A DNA stretch of 64,000 bases from JALYJG01 sp033763555 (GTDB lineage: Bacteria > Pseudomonadota > Alphaproteobacteria > UBA9219), in the NCBI GenBank assembly GCA_033763555.1, contig JANRKK010000043.1, positions 62,001 to 126,000 on the forward strand. The letters run 5' to 3'. The notes under the pieces are model-generated. The model did not search any database. It saw nothing but the letters and a program-made list of their open reading frames with translations, and was not told the origin of the DNA. The translations under genes and the position numbers were made by a program. Each line of letters begins with the position of its first letter. Position 1 is the first letter of the stretch. Shown here piece after piece: positions 27,142 through 36,211 of this stretch.

Positions 27142-28782
27142 TCACTCGGGCGCAAGACGCTGAAGGGGGCATAAATCCATGGGCTTATCATGATAAAGAC
27201 GATCTCGCACGGTTTGGCAAGGCTTGCCGCTGAAATCCAGGCGGAAATAACGCAGGGCTTCGCGGACAGCCTCATGCTGCCAGGGCGGAATAAGGATAAG
27301 AAGCCGTCCTTGATGCGCCTCAATGCGCTGGCTCAGGATGGCGTTAATGCCCTTGTTTTGTCGTGGTGAGGAAAAATTGCTCTCGATGCGAATAACGGGA
27401 ATCTCAGCTGGCAAGGCTGGCACAAGGTGCGAATAAGGTTCAAACCCGGCCATCAGAATCATGGTGTTCGCAGCATCCTTGATACGCGGAACCTTGACCT
27501 CGATGAAGCGGTCAAGCCAGCTGTCGCGTCGCGTCCAGTTGCCTGGCATGACCGACGCCGCAACCGTAACAAGAACGATGGCCGCGAGCATGCCGCGCAT
27601 CGGCAGCCGGATCGGCAGCATGCCAACGGCGAAAACGATCAGAAGCGGCGCAATCATTTCCATTGGTATGGCGTAGCGGTAGATGGCGAACACCCTCAGC
27701 CAGACAAGATACGACCCCACGGCCATCCACAGCAGGTAACGCGAGGCAAGAGGCTGCGCAAAGACATCAGGGCGGTTTTTGGCGCGGCCAAAACCAAGCC
27801 GCAGCGCCACGGCGAAAGGCAGCAGCACATAAAGAATGGGGATGCGCCAGTCGCGCCATTCAATCTCGCCCGTACGGTACGGACTGTCGGCGAAGATAAA
27901 GGGAAACAGCAGGAAATCTTGCACGCTGCGCGGAATATATTGGGTATCGCGCGCACTGGTGGGCCCCGTTAAGGGCCCATTGAAAACATTATTGAAATAA
28001 GGAAAGAACGGATTGCCGTAATGGCTCTGCAAAAACCACATCCAATGTCCGAGACTTACGGCGAGGCCGAGAAGAATACCAAGGCCGAAGGCAAAACTCA
28101 CGCACAGGCGGCGATGCCATGGACCACCCGTGAATAAAAAAGAAAAACACAGGCCGACGCAGAAAATAACGCTCGGCAGCTTCAACCCCATCATAAGGCC
28201 CGCAGGAATGCCGAAAAGAAAAGCGAGCTTGAATGCACGCCGCCAGGATGCCGTCATCAGTTTGTCGAAGTGGCGTACGGTCAAAAGCGCCGACAGAAAA
28301 ATGCCCAGACTCGTCACATTGTCATAAAAGGTCGTGCCGATCTGCGAAATTCCGCCGCCGCCCAGCATGCCTAACGCCGCAAGCCCCAGACAAGCCAGAA
28401 CCTTATTGCGCGGATGGGAAATGATCAGAGTTGCATGTGCCAGCATGAACAACAGGATGAAATTCAATCCCTGCACGCAGCCAAGGATAAATCCGGCAAC
28501 GACCGCCGGAACATGCGTCGCCAGCAGATAGAACGGCACATCCAGCACGGGGTTGTAAAACCACGGCGTCTGCGACGGCAAAATGTCGAACCCGTGCCGC
28601 CCGTTCAGAAACGCATAGGCATTGTACCAATGGTAATTCCGTAAATCCCAGTTGGCATCCTGCCCCAGCGCGACCGCCAAAGCGCCGAACGCCAAGGGCG
28701 CAAGCGCCAGAACGGCAAGCGCAAGATTCCGCGCGCGGCGGCCCGGGGGCGGAAGAAGATGGATTTCACCTTTAGGGGGCAT
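27142..28782 (-). CDS. polytopic GT-C-like membrane glycosyltransferase candidate
   Basis: This 546-residue integral membrane protein has about ten hydrophobic helices. The first periplasmic loop carries QDANWDLRNYHWYNAYAFLNGR, with acidic residues where GT-C enzymes keep their catalytic Asp or Glu. I recall this WDLRNYH pattern from conserved bacterial membrane proteins annotated as hypothetical or glycosyltransferase family 87-like. The C-terminal 120 residues are soluble (VIRIESNFSSPRQNKG). With the GT2 and GtrA genes it forms a module that could make, flip and transfer a lipid-linked sugar. The acceptor is unknown. Confidence 0.72.
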   Translation of the reverse strand: MPPKGEIHLLPPPGRRARNLALAVLALAPLAFGALAVALGQDANWDLRNYHWYNAYAFLNGRHGFDILPSQTPWFYNPVLDVPFYLLATHVPAVVAGFILGCVQGLNFILLFMLAHATLIISHPRNKVLACLGLAALGMLGGGGISQIGTTFYDNVTSLGIFLSALLTVRHFDKLMTASWRRAFKLAFLFGIPAGLMMGLKLPSVIFCVGLCFSFLFTGGPWHRRLCVSFAFGLGILLGLAVSLGHWMWFLQSHYGNPFFPYFNNVFNGPLTGPTSARDTQYIPRSVQDFLLFPFIFADSPYRTGEIEWRDWRIPILYVLLPFAVALRLGFGRAKNRPDVFAQPLASRYLLWMAVGSYLVWLRVFAIYRYAIPMEMIAPLLIVFAVGMLPIRLPMRGMLAAIVLVTVAASVMPGNWTRRDSWLDRFIEVKVPRIKDAANTMILMAGFEPYSHLVPALPAEIPVIRIESNFSSPRQNKGINAILSQRIEAHQGRLLILIPPWQHEAVREALRYFRLDFSGKPCQTVRDRLYHDKPMDLCPLQRLAPE

Positions 28783-28803
28783 CAGCCATCAGGAATGAGG
28801 GGA

Positions 28804-29409
28804 TTAACTGCGCGGCGCGGCGGACATCGCCATGGCAGGCAGGATATAGCTCTGCATATGCTGGCGGATGCTGGCTTCAAGATTTTGTCCCAGATCACGC
28901 ATCAAGCCGTTCAGCAGCGTGATATAGGCATCCTGCCTTTCGGCGGCAGCCGGATCTTCCGGCAGAGTGACAGAGCGCGAAGCTTCAGCCGTGGCAACTG
29001 CATAGCCGTTCCGCACGCGGATTTCGATCTGCACAGCGGCGCGCCCGGTATATTTATGCGCCTGCTGGCGCTTGAACCAGGAATCTTTCCAGTTTTGACT
29101 CATCGGCAGAGTTTGTGTCGTCAGACTGGCATCCTTGACGACGACAACCGCCTGGCCGTTTGTTCCACCCGCTTGTAGCCTGTCAGCCGCCCATTGGCGG
29201 ATGGCCTGGGCAATCGTCGGCTCCAGCCGATGCGCGTTGTAAGGTGAATCCATTCCGGGCGGAGGGCTGTTATCAGCGAAACTGATATGCTGAACATCCA
29301 GAACGATCTTGGACGGCAGCGTGTATTCCAGCTTGGCGGTGGGCGACGGCTCGGAAGAACAGGCCGCGAGAAGAGCGAGAATGGCAAAGGCGGAAAGGGC
29401 TTTTTTCAT
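28804..29409 (-). CDS. hypothetical lipoprotein
   Basis: The 201-residue protein begins with a lipoprotein signal (MKKALSAFAILALLAAC, lipobox LAAC, Cys17). The mature part contains SPYNAHRLEPTIAQAIRQWAADRL, followed by a beta strand with VVVVKDASL and ATAEASRSVTLPEDPAAAERQDAY. I believe relatives exist in other alphaproteobacteria without known function. The frame is open far upstream into the antiporter gene, but the signal peptide fixes the start at 29409. It is in the same orientation as the antiporter gene, 47 bp downstream of it. Confidence 0.75.
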   Translation of the reverse strand: MKKALSAFAILALLAACSSEPSPTAKLEYTLPSKIVLDVQHISFADNSPPPGMDSPYNAHRLEPTIAQAIRQWAADRLQAGGTNGQAVVVVKDASLTTQTLPMSQNWKDSWFKRQQAHKYTGRAAVQIEIRVRNGYAVATAEASRSVTLPEDPAAAERQDAYITLLNGLMRDLGQNLEASIRQHMQSYILPAMAMSAAPRS

Positions 29410-29456
29410 GGGCTTCTTTATAGGCCCAGCCCGGTTTTCTGTAAAGCCGCCTACCC

Positions 29457-30698
29457 TTATCCCCTGTGCGCGATTGTTTGCGCCAGATGCCGGAAGGTCG
29501 TGCCCTGAAAAAGCACGGAGAAAATCACGACAAGATAGGTCATGCCGAGAATCAGGTCTTTCTCCGGCCCTGGCGGCAGTGAAAGCGCCAACGCGATGGC
29601 AATGCCGCCGCGCAGCCCGCCCCACGTCATCAACCGTATCGTCCCGCGCTGCAGCTTGTAACGGAAACGTCCGATGAAAACGGGCAGCCCGACGCTGATG
29701 AAGCGCCCCACCAGAACGGCGATGATGGCGATCAGCCCCATCGCCAGATGCGGCGAGGTAATGGTGATGACCATCATCTCCAGCCCAACCAGCATGAAGA
29801 GGACGGCGTTCAAGGTTTCGTCCAACATTTCCCAAAACATATCCAGATGCTTGCGGTTTTTCGGCGATGTACCAAAGGCGCCACCGTGATTGCCGAGAAT
29901 AAGCCCCGCCGCCACCATCGCCAGCGGGCCGGACACATGCACAAATTCGGCCAAGGCATAGCCACCTGCCGCCAGCGCCAGCGTCATCATGACTTCGATT
30001 TTGTAATCATTGATGCTGTGCAGCGCCTGGAATGTCAGCCAGCCAAGCGCCAGCCCGAGGGCGATGCCACCGATACCCGCCCAAGCCAGAATGAAAGCGA
30101 TTTGCGGCGGACTGGGTTTGCTCATATGCGGATTGGCAATGGCCAGCAGAATAAGAAACAACACAACCGCAACACCGTCATTCAGCAGACTTTCGCCGCC
30201 GATCTGCACGCGCAGGGATTTTGAAATGCCTGTTTCCTTTAAAATGCCAAGCACAGCGACAGGATCCGTCGGCGAAATCAACGCACCGAACAACAGCGCA
30301 TAGATATAAGGAAAGGAAAAACCCAGCCAGCCCGCCGCCAGCCAGACAAGGCTGCCTGTGATAAAGGTCGCCATCACCACGCCAAGCGTTGCCAGAATAC
30401 CGACCAGCGTTTTGTATTTCCTTAACTCGGCCAGATCGACATGCATGGCGCCCGCAAACAGCAGGAAGGACAACATGCCGTGCAGAAGGATGGCCGAGAA
30501 ATCGATATGTGCGACGAAGGAACTGGTCGCGCGCAGATCAATCCAACCCAGCTGGTTGAAGCCTATCGCCAGCAGCGACATCACCAGGGCGACAAACATC
30601 AGACCGATGGTGGCGGGCAGACGCAGAAAGCGCTTGTTGATATAGGCACCGAGCGCCGCGAAGGTCAGCAGAATGGCGAGGGTCTGGAACGCCGTCAC
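29457..30698 (-). CDS. CPA1-type Na+/H+ antiporter
   Basis: This 413-residue polytopic protein of the NhaP/CPA1 group exchanges cytoplasmic cations for protons at the inner membrane. The family core is visible as LISPTDPVAVLGILKE followed by GGESLLNDGVAVVLF, which contains the conserved Asp residues of the transport site. LMTWGGLRGGIAIALALSLP lies near the C-terminus. About twelve hydrophobic helices can be counted. There is no long cytoplasmic regulatory tail. Confidence 0.92.
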   Translation of the reverse strand: MTAFQTLAILLTFAALGAYINKRFLRLPATIGLMFVALVMSLLAIGFNQLGWIDLRATSSFVAHIDFSAILLHGMLSFLLFAGAMHVDLAELRKYKTLVGILATLGVVMATFITGSLVWLAAGWLGFSFPYIYALLFGALISPTDPVAVLGILKETGISKSLRVQIGGESLLNDGVAVVLFLILLAIANPHMSKPSPPQIAFILAWAGIGGIALGLALGWLTFQALHSINDYKIEVMMTLALAAGGYALAEFVHVSGPLAMVAAGLILGNHGGAFGTSPKNRKHLDMFWEMLDETLNAVLFMLVGLEMMVITITSPHLAMGLIAIIAVLVGRFISVGLPVFIGRFRYKLQRGTIRLMTWGGLRGGIAIALALSLPPGPEKDLILGMTYLVVIFSVLFQGTTFRHLAQTIAHRG

Positions 30699-30764
30699 GA
30701 ATCACCCGCAAGCCGGAGGATGATTCCTATCTATCGGAAACGGCGTTGTTTCACAAATCCAGCG

Positions 30765-32339
30765 TTACTGGCTGACCCGCAAATTCGACAATGAGTCGCC
30801 GATGGCGTTGAAGATGCCCTGCAGCTGCGACGTCGAAGGCGAATTGAAGAAGTAATTCTGTGCCGTCGCACAGTTCTTCAGCAGGTTCAGCGAGGTTGTC
30901 GTGGTCTGCGTGCCTAACATGACGGTGTAGATGTAGACACCTTTGTTCTTCAAGGCCGTGCACAGGGTTTGCGTCCGGCTGTTCAGGTTGGTCACGGCCG
31001 TACTGCTGTTGGTCGTGCCCAAACGTCCATTCTGCAGGAACCAATAGTTGCTGTGCGACCCGTTATCGATGGTATTTTCACCGTCGGTCAGAAGCACGAT
31101 AGCCTTATTCATGCCCGGTGCATCATAGGCCAGAGGCAGTCCATTGGCGCCCATCGTACCACCCCACAAACCCTGCCAGCGCGGCGATAACATGTGCCAG
31201 CCCCATTGCAAGCCCTGGGGAATGACTGTGTTGCCTTGCGCCACCATGGAGTTAATGTGGTTCAGCAAGGTTGTCTTGTTATTGGTCAGCGGCGTCACTT
31301 CCTGCGGGCACATCAGGTTTGGCCCCTGCTGCGACGTATTCAGCGGTGACGCATAATTATATCCCGTCAGGGTGCAGGTATAGCCGTTGCTGGTCGAACA
31401 GCTGCCCGTCACGGTCGTGCAGCTGCCATTTTTGCATCGGCTATACACGCGCGTTGCCCAGTCATTATCACCCGAGTTCGGCGAGTTGTTGTAGGGCGCG
31501 CCGTAATTAAGATTATCGCTCGGCCAGTAATATTGCTGGAACAGCGTATTCACATTGCCCTGCGAAGGCGGCGTGTCGGTCACATCCTCGCCATTCAACC
31601 GTGCATCGACGCAGCCCGTCCAGCTTGTCGGCCCCCAGCCCGGCCCCTGGTTCAACGCCATGCCGGACAGCGCATTGCTGTAGGTGGAATCCATCCAGGT
31701 ATCATGCGATGTGCCGATATTGACGGCCTGCGAAAATGGCACGATGCCAACCCACAATTTGCCGTTTGTGGCAACGGACGGATTGGCAAAGAGCGTGTTG
31801 ACGAGGGTCGTTGAGGCCGTCTTAAGGGCCGCAAGCTTGGTCACACCACCGCCCGCCGTACCTGTCATGGAGCCCGTATTGTCCAGCACCAGCACAAGCT
31901 CAAGCCCGGTCACGGCGCGGGAGATTTCGGAATTGGCGTTCACGGTCATGGTGGATACACCAAGGACGTTCATGAACGTCGTTGGCAGGCTCGCCGAGGC
32001 ACTGAGTGTGATGATGGTGTTGCTGTCATCCACGTTGGCATTCGTGCCTGTAATAGTCGCGCCCATATAGCCGTTGAAATTGGCATTCAGATATTTACCG
32101 ACCTCGGAATTCAGGCTGGCGGTATTGACGGTTGAGCCCGCAGCCAGCCCGGCGGCATCGAGCGAGAATTGCAATTTCGATTGCGCCAGTTGCATCCGCG
32201 CCGTGTCGATGGCGACCCCGGTCGCGCCTGTCATGACCACCATGGAAAGTGCCAAAAGGGGCAGCGTCATACCCCCTTCCGAACGGGCGAAAGATCGTAC
32301 CGCGCGCAGAAAGGACGGAAGGAAATTCAGGCGTTTCAT
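30765..32339 (-). CDS. TadG-like protein with von Willebrand A domain
   Basis: The 524-residue protein has a Tad-type N-terminus: basic residues, then GGMTLPLLALSMVVMTGATGVAIDTARM, a hydrophobic helix like that of TadE/TadG pseudopilins. From about residue 150 a VWA domain begins (ELVLVLDNTGSMTG, a MIDAS-like DxTxS) and ends with AIVLLTDGENT and YTVMLGTQ. The centre is Asn/Ser/Thr/Gly/Cys-rich (SRCKNGSCTTVTGSCSTSNGYTC). Such proteins are surface-exposed or envelope adhesin-like components of Tad pili. It is the last of three co-oriented Tad-type genes. No Tad ATPase or secretin is nearby. Confidence 0.88.
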   Translation of the reverse strand: MKRLNFLPSFLRAVRSFARSEGGMTLPLLALSMVVMTGATGVAIDTARMQLAQSKLQFSLDAAGLAAGSTVNTASLNSEVGKYLNANFNGYMGATITGTNANVDDSNTIITLSASASLPTTFMNVLGVSTMTVNANSEISRAVTGLELVLVLDNTGSMTGTAGGGVTKLAALKTASTTLVNTLFANPSVATNGKLWVGIVPFSQAVNIGTSHDTWMDSTYSNALSGMALNQGPGWGPTSWTGCVDARLNGEDVTDTPPSQGNVNTLFQQYYWPSDNLNYGAPYNNSPNSGDNDWATRVYSRCKNGSCTTVTGSCSTSNGYTCTLTGYNYASPLNTSQQGPNLMCPQEVTPLTNNKTTLLNHINSMVAQGNTVIPQGLQWGWHMLSPRWQGLWGGTMGANGLPLAYDAPGMNKAIVLLTDGENTIDNGSHSNYWFLQNGRLGTTNSSTAVTNLNSRTQTLCTALKNKGVYIYTVMLGTQTTTTSLNLLKNCATAQNYFFNSPSTSQLQGIFNAIGDSLSNLRVSQ

Positions 32340-32356
32340 GGCGACCTCCTATAAAA

Positions 32357-32938
32357 CTATGCGGGCGGCGTAATCAATGGGCTCAGGCGTGGCTTGTAAA
32401 CCGCCGTCCGGTATATCGTACCATCTGAAAAAAGTTCAGCACTCAGGAATAAAGGATCGAACTCATAAAAAACTTCACTCAGGATAACGTTGTCATTGTC
32501 GTTCAAAACCAGACCGTTCGGCAAGACCGGGGCGCCACCTGTATTCCCGATCTGGCTGTTGCGGGTCAGCGTGCCGCCGCCCGTATACTGCCATCGTATG
32601 GTGGGGTTCTGGCCCGGTGGCTTGTAAACCGATGTCACAATCACAACGCCATTCGCGCCGAAATTGAAAGGCTGCATCAGTTGGCCCGCCGCCAGTGTGA
32701 TATCGTTCAGATTGGCGATGGTAATGGTCTGGTATTGGGCGACAATGTCCGTCACGGAATAGGCAATGCGGTCGGCGCGCTCATTGATAACCAGGCAATA
32801 AGAACCATCCATAGCGCCCAACAGAAGCGTTATCCATATCGGCAGCGTCAGCGCAAACTCCACCGCCGCCACACCCTTCTGCAGGGGTTTGGGCAAACGG
32901 CTGGAACGCCAGCGGCGAACTTTAGCTATAAGGTTCAT
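32357..32938 (-). CDS. TadE-like pseudopilin
   Basis: A 193-residue protein starts with a basic stretch and the TadE motif QKGVAAVEFALTLPIWITLLLGAMDGS, in which the Glu follows the Ala-Val as in TadE-type prepilins. The rest is a beta-rich extracytoplasmic domain (VVIVTSVYKPPGQNPTIRW). The ATG at 32938 lies within the upstream TadE-like gene (17-bp overlap), so the two are translationally linked. It precedes the VWA-bearing TadG-like gene by 17 bp. Confidence 0.85.
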   Translation of the reverse strand: MNLIAKVRRWRSSRLPKPLQKGVAAVEFALTLPIWITLLLGAMDGSYCLVINERADRIAYSVTDIVAQYQTITIANLNDITLAAGQLMQPFNFGANGVVIVTSVYKPPGQNPTIRWQYTGGGTLTRNSQIGNTGGAPVLPNGLVLNDNDNVILSEVFYEFDPLFLSAELFSDGTIYRTAVYKPRLSPLITPPA

Positions 32939-33434
32939 TGCGCACCACAATCCGGGATGTCAGCGTGACAATTCCATTCGTTCCCATAATCGCACCAAGC
33001 ATGGGCGTAAAAAGGCGCCATGGATAAGAAACGGTATAGACGACGATCTGTTCCGGCGTGCCCATGGTGCTGGAACCCTGTCCCGGCGCGCCGATCATGT
33101 TAAAGGTTGTGTAAGCGGTCGAGGTCATCGTGACCTGCGTCGTATCGATCATTGTCCCGAAGCTTTGCAGTTCCTGCATCAAAACCTGATTAACAGTTTG
33201 CGCCTGGGTCTGCCCCGAAGCGACGAACCCGGTTTTCGCCAGGCGCGATGTGTTGAAGGTCGCATGCTCCATCAATTGCTGCGCCGTGAGCATGAGCGCA
33301 CCTTCAATGGTGCCAATCATCAGCAGGAAGAACGCAGGCGCAATCAACGCCATCTCAACCGCTGTCGCGCCTTTTTGCTTGCGCCGCCGAAGGGATCGAA
33401 AAGATCCAAAAAGGGAATAAAAATGCCCAGCCAT
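32922..33434 (-). CDS. TadE/TadF-like pseudopilin
   Basis: A 170-residue protein with basic N-terminus and the Tad motif QKGATAVEMALIAPAFFLLMIGTIEGALML. The extracytoplasmic part is Thr/Met/Gln-rich. The start ATG 33434 has GAGG six bases upstream; the open frame begins at TTG 33446. It is first in the TadE-TadE-TadG set. The 211-bp spacer to bioC upstream shows no clear terminator. Confidence 0.84.
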   Translation of the reverse strand: MAGHFYSLFGSFRSLRRRKQKGATAVEMALIAPAFFLLMIGTIEGALMLTAQQLMEHATFNTSRLAKTGFVASGQTQAQTVNQVLMQELQSFGTMIDTTQVTMTSTAYTTFNMIGAPGQGSSTMGTPEQIVVYTVSYPWRLFTPMLGAIMGTNGIVTLTSRIVVRNEPYS

Positions 33435-33645
33435 TTTGGGCCTCAAACTCTTTAAAATACTGATTCCAATACAGGCCCCATTATCTCACCTCGTGCTTGA
33501 GGCAATGTTAACTTCGAGGGGTATTTGGGTGGTATTCAAGTAATTGAAAATTCAAAATATTTTCGCAGTACCGGGGTAAAACAGGCCATTCCGGGCCGGA
33601 AAACGGCGTTTCGGAATTGCCTCGAATTTCAAAGGGTTTTCGGGA

Positions 33646-34374
33646 TTATAAATTTCCCGGCACAGCAGCGGCCTCAAGGTAAAGAATTTGGTAGCTCACC
33701 CGGAAGGGTTTAACGGCCTTGCCGAGCAGCCCGCGCATGCGACTGGCAGTCACAGGCTCATGCGCCGGATGCGGGGTCGCGGCGCCAATCATCTTTAGGT
33801 AACGCAAAAACGCATGCGCCGAACTATAAGTAACAGAAAGAGTTTTATGTTCCATCCGCCTGGCAATTCCATCGGCAAAATCAGCCTTTGGCAAGCGCCA
33901 TAGCCCATCCTGCAAGCCTTCTTCCCGGCATAAATCGCGCCATTCCCGGAAGCTGCCCTCCATGGGCAAGGCTACATATAAATGCCCGTCGGGTTTCAGC
34001 CAGCCTTGCCAGCGGCGTAAAGCTTCGCGCGGCTGCGGCAGCCAATGCAGCATCATGCTGGAAAAAACTGTATCGAAAACCGGACGGATGTCAGCGCGAA
34101 GGGCGTCGCCTTCGATGATTTTTAAATCCGGCAACTTCGCCTGCGCTGCACGCAGCATGGCGGGCGCAGCATCCATCGCCGTGATGCTGGCTTGCGGCCA
34201 GCGTCGCGCTGCGGCTTCGGCGGCGAAGCCCGTACCGCAACCAATATCCAGAATGTTACGCGGCGCAAGCGGCATGACCCATGCGATCAACTCTTGCGCG
34301 ATCCGCGCCTGAATATCTGCCGCCTGATCATAATGCGGCGCGGCCTTGTCAAAACGCCGGGCGATGATGTTCAT
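33646..34374 (-). CDS. bioC: malonyl-[acyl-carrier-protein] O-methyltransferase BioC
   Basis: BioC methylates malonyl-ACP so that it can be elongated to pimeloyl-ACP methyl ester for biotin synthesis. It is a class I SAM methyltransferase: RRFDKAAPHYDQAADIQARIA at the N-terminus is typical of BioC, and the SAM motif is ILDIGCGTGFAAEAAARRWP. FSSMMLHWLPQPREALRRW and LKPDGHLYVALPMEGSFREW follow. The start overlaps the stop of the bioH-like gene by 4 bp. Context with bioF and bioH supports the call. Confidence 0.92.
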   Translation of the reverse strand: MNIIARRFDKAAPHYDQAADIQARIAQELIAWVMPLAPRNILDIGCGTGFAAEAAARRWPQASITAMDAAPAMLRAAQAKLPDLKIIEGDALRADIRPVFDTVFSSMMLHWLPQPREALRRWQGWLKPDGHLYVALPMEGSFREWRDLCREEGLQDGLWRLPKADFADGIARRMEHKTLSVTYSSAHAFLRYLKMIGAATPHPAHEPVTASRMRGLLGKAVKPFRVSYQILYLEAAAVPGNL

Positions 34375-35015
34375 GCCGTTTTCCTTTCCTGAGCGGGAAA
34401 GAAAGAAGCGACGAAATTTTCAATCGCCTGTGCGCACCAGTCGGGATCGCTTTGCGGCAGGATATGGCCACCTGCTTCATGCCAGAGACCTTGCTGTGCC
34501 ATGCGACCAAGTTTTTCGCTGGCCGCAACAGGCACAAGCGGGTCTTTGCGGGATGCCAGAACAAGACCGGGAATGTTGCACGCCGTATTTTCATCGACCG
34601 CGCCATCACGCAATGCATCCAGCCCTTCGCGCAGACATTCAGCATTCGGCATGCCTTCCGGCATCGGTGAGCCGATCATCGCGTGAAAATCTTGCAAGGT
34701 CTGCGCCGGATTTGCACTTAACCTCATCCGCATTTCGCGCAACATGGCGGGAGGAACGCAACCCTCCTGCCCCGGCGTCTGCACAAAGCGCGGAAAGCTG
34801 TTGATGGCAATCCATCCGGCCCAATTTCTTTGCGGCAGCCCATGCAGAAAACCCAGGGAATGCCCCACCAAAACAGCCGGAGCATGCACAGGCTCGGAAG
34901 CACGACCGAAAAACCCCAAATCCACACGCTGCTGAGGGAACTGCCGCAGTCGGGCGCTAACCGCATCCCAGAAACGCGCATCGAAACCCCAGCCATGGAT
35001 GAAAACCAGCTCCAT
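34371..35015 (-). CDS. bioH: BioH-like pimeloyl-ACP methyl ester esterase
   Basis: This 214-residue alpha/beta hydrolase starts with FIHGWGFDARFW (oxyanion loop) and has the nucleophile GHSLG, an acid in ASRKDPLVP and the His in GGHILPQSDP. BioH cuts the methyl ester of pimeloyl-ACP, ending BioC-masked chain growth. Sequence alone does not separate BioH from other esterases. Its place between bioF and bioC, overlapping both, is the main argument. The length is short for BioH, with a reduced cap region. Confidence 0.82.
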   Translation of the reverse strand: MELVFIHGWGFDARFWDAVSARLRQFPQQRVDLGFFGRASEPVHAPAVLVGHSLGFLHGLPQRNWAGWIAINSFPRFVQTPGQEGCVPPAMLREMRMRLSANPAQTLQDFHAMIGSPMPEGMPNAECLREGLDALRDGAVDENTACNIPGLVLASRKDPLVPVAASEKLGRMAQQGLWHEAGGHILPQSDPDWCAQAIENFVASFFPAQERKTA

Positions 35016-36211
35016 CAGGAGGCCAGCGCCGCAGGAACGGCGAAACGCGAAGCCTGCGCCGCCATCACTTCGATCAACCGATCAATATCTTTTTCCTTGT
35101 GCGCGGCGCTGACCGATAGGCGCAAACGGCTGGTGCCGCGCGGCACGGTGGGTGGGCGGATGGCAACCGCCAGCAACCCATTTTGCTGCAGAATATCTGC
35201 CAGTTCTGTCGCGGCTTCTTCGTCACCGAGAATGACAGGAATAATCTGCGTCGTACTGGCCCCACAATTCCATCCCTGCGTACACAAAGCCTCGCGCAAC
35301 CGTTCGGCTTGCGCCTGAACATAGGTACGTTCTTTTTCCATATGCGGCAAAAGCTCCAGTGCGGCTTCGATGGAGCCAAGCACGGCGGGCGGCAGCGCGG
35401 TGCTGTAGATCAGCCCGCCGCAACGCTGCACCAGATAATCACGCAGGATCGCGCTGCACACGACATAGGCACCGAAACTGCCAAGCGCCTTGCCGAAAGT
35501 TCCCATCGCAACATCAATCTTGCCGGGATGCGCAGCGGCGAAACCGAACCCGTCTGGCCCGAACAATCCGGTCGCATGCGCCTCGTCGATATACAGCATC
35601 GCTTCATAACGTTGCGCGAGGGCAATCAACGCGGGCAGATCAGCACAATCGCCATCCATGCTGAAAACGCTTTCGCTGACGATGATGACATGTGCTTTGC
35701 CGCTATGCTCGCGCAGCAGAGTATCAAGATGGTCATAATCATTGTGCCGGAAGCGGATGAGGCGCGCGCCAGCCAGCAACGCGCCCTGCAACAGCGAGTT
35801 ATGGCAAAGCCGATCAGCGAGAACCACAACGGGCCTGCCGACAATTTCTGCATCCGCCAGCGCCGCGAGAAGAGTTACATTCGCCTGATAACCGCTATTC
35901 ATCACCAGTGCGGTTTCACCGCCCTTGCCACGGGCCAGCCTTTCCTCAATCGCTGTGTAAACAGGTGCATTGCCCGTCACGAGGCGCGAAGCGGTCATAC
36001 CTGCGCCATAGCGTGCGACATAATCCTGCGCGCGTGCAATCAATGCCGGATGTTGGCTCAGGCCCAGATAATCATTGCTGGCAAAATTGATAAGGTTCTG
36101 ACCATCACGCTCAGCGCGGCCTTCTGGCAGAATCCGCGTTTCCTGCAGCTGGCGGAGCTGATGCGCAGCGCGGCGTTTTTCGCCATAGGCCTGATAAGGA
36201 TTTTTTTTCAT
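35015..36211 (-). CDS. bioF: 8-amino-7-oxononanoate synthase
   Basis: BioF is a PLP enzyme that condenses pimeloyl-ACP with alanine. Motifs include [36 protein letters not shown] and the PLP-lysine block [14 protein letters not shown]. The C-terminus contains [20 protein letters not shown]. The start at 36211 overlaps the panB stop by 4 bp (ATGA); the frame continues open to 36226. The gene is followed by bioH at a shared base. bioA and bioD are not in the window. Confidence 0.95.
   Translation of the reverse strand: MKKNPYQAYGEKRRAAHQLRQLQETRILPEGRAERDGQNLINFASNDYLGLSQHPALIARAQDYVARYGAGMTASRLVTGNAPVYTAIEERLARGKGGETALVMNSGYQANVTLLAALADAEIVGRPVVVLADRLCHNSLLQGALLAGARLIRFRHNDYDHLDTLLREHSGKAHVIIVSESVFSMDGDCADLPALIALAQRYEAMLYIDEAHATGLFGPDGFGFAAAHPGKIDVAMGTFGKALGSFGAYVVCSAILRDYLVQRCGGLIYSTALPPAVLGSIEAALELLPHMEKERTYVQAQAERLREALCTQGWNCGASTTQIIPVILGDEEAATELADILQQNGLLAVAIRPPTVPRGTSRLRLSVSAAHKEKDIDRLIEVMAAQASRFAVPAALAS

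Noticed and set aside
29410..29835. Upstream extension of the lipoprotein frame into the antiporter gene
   Set aside because: A perfect lipoprotein signal peptide starts at 29409, and the extension overlaps the conserved end of the antiporter.
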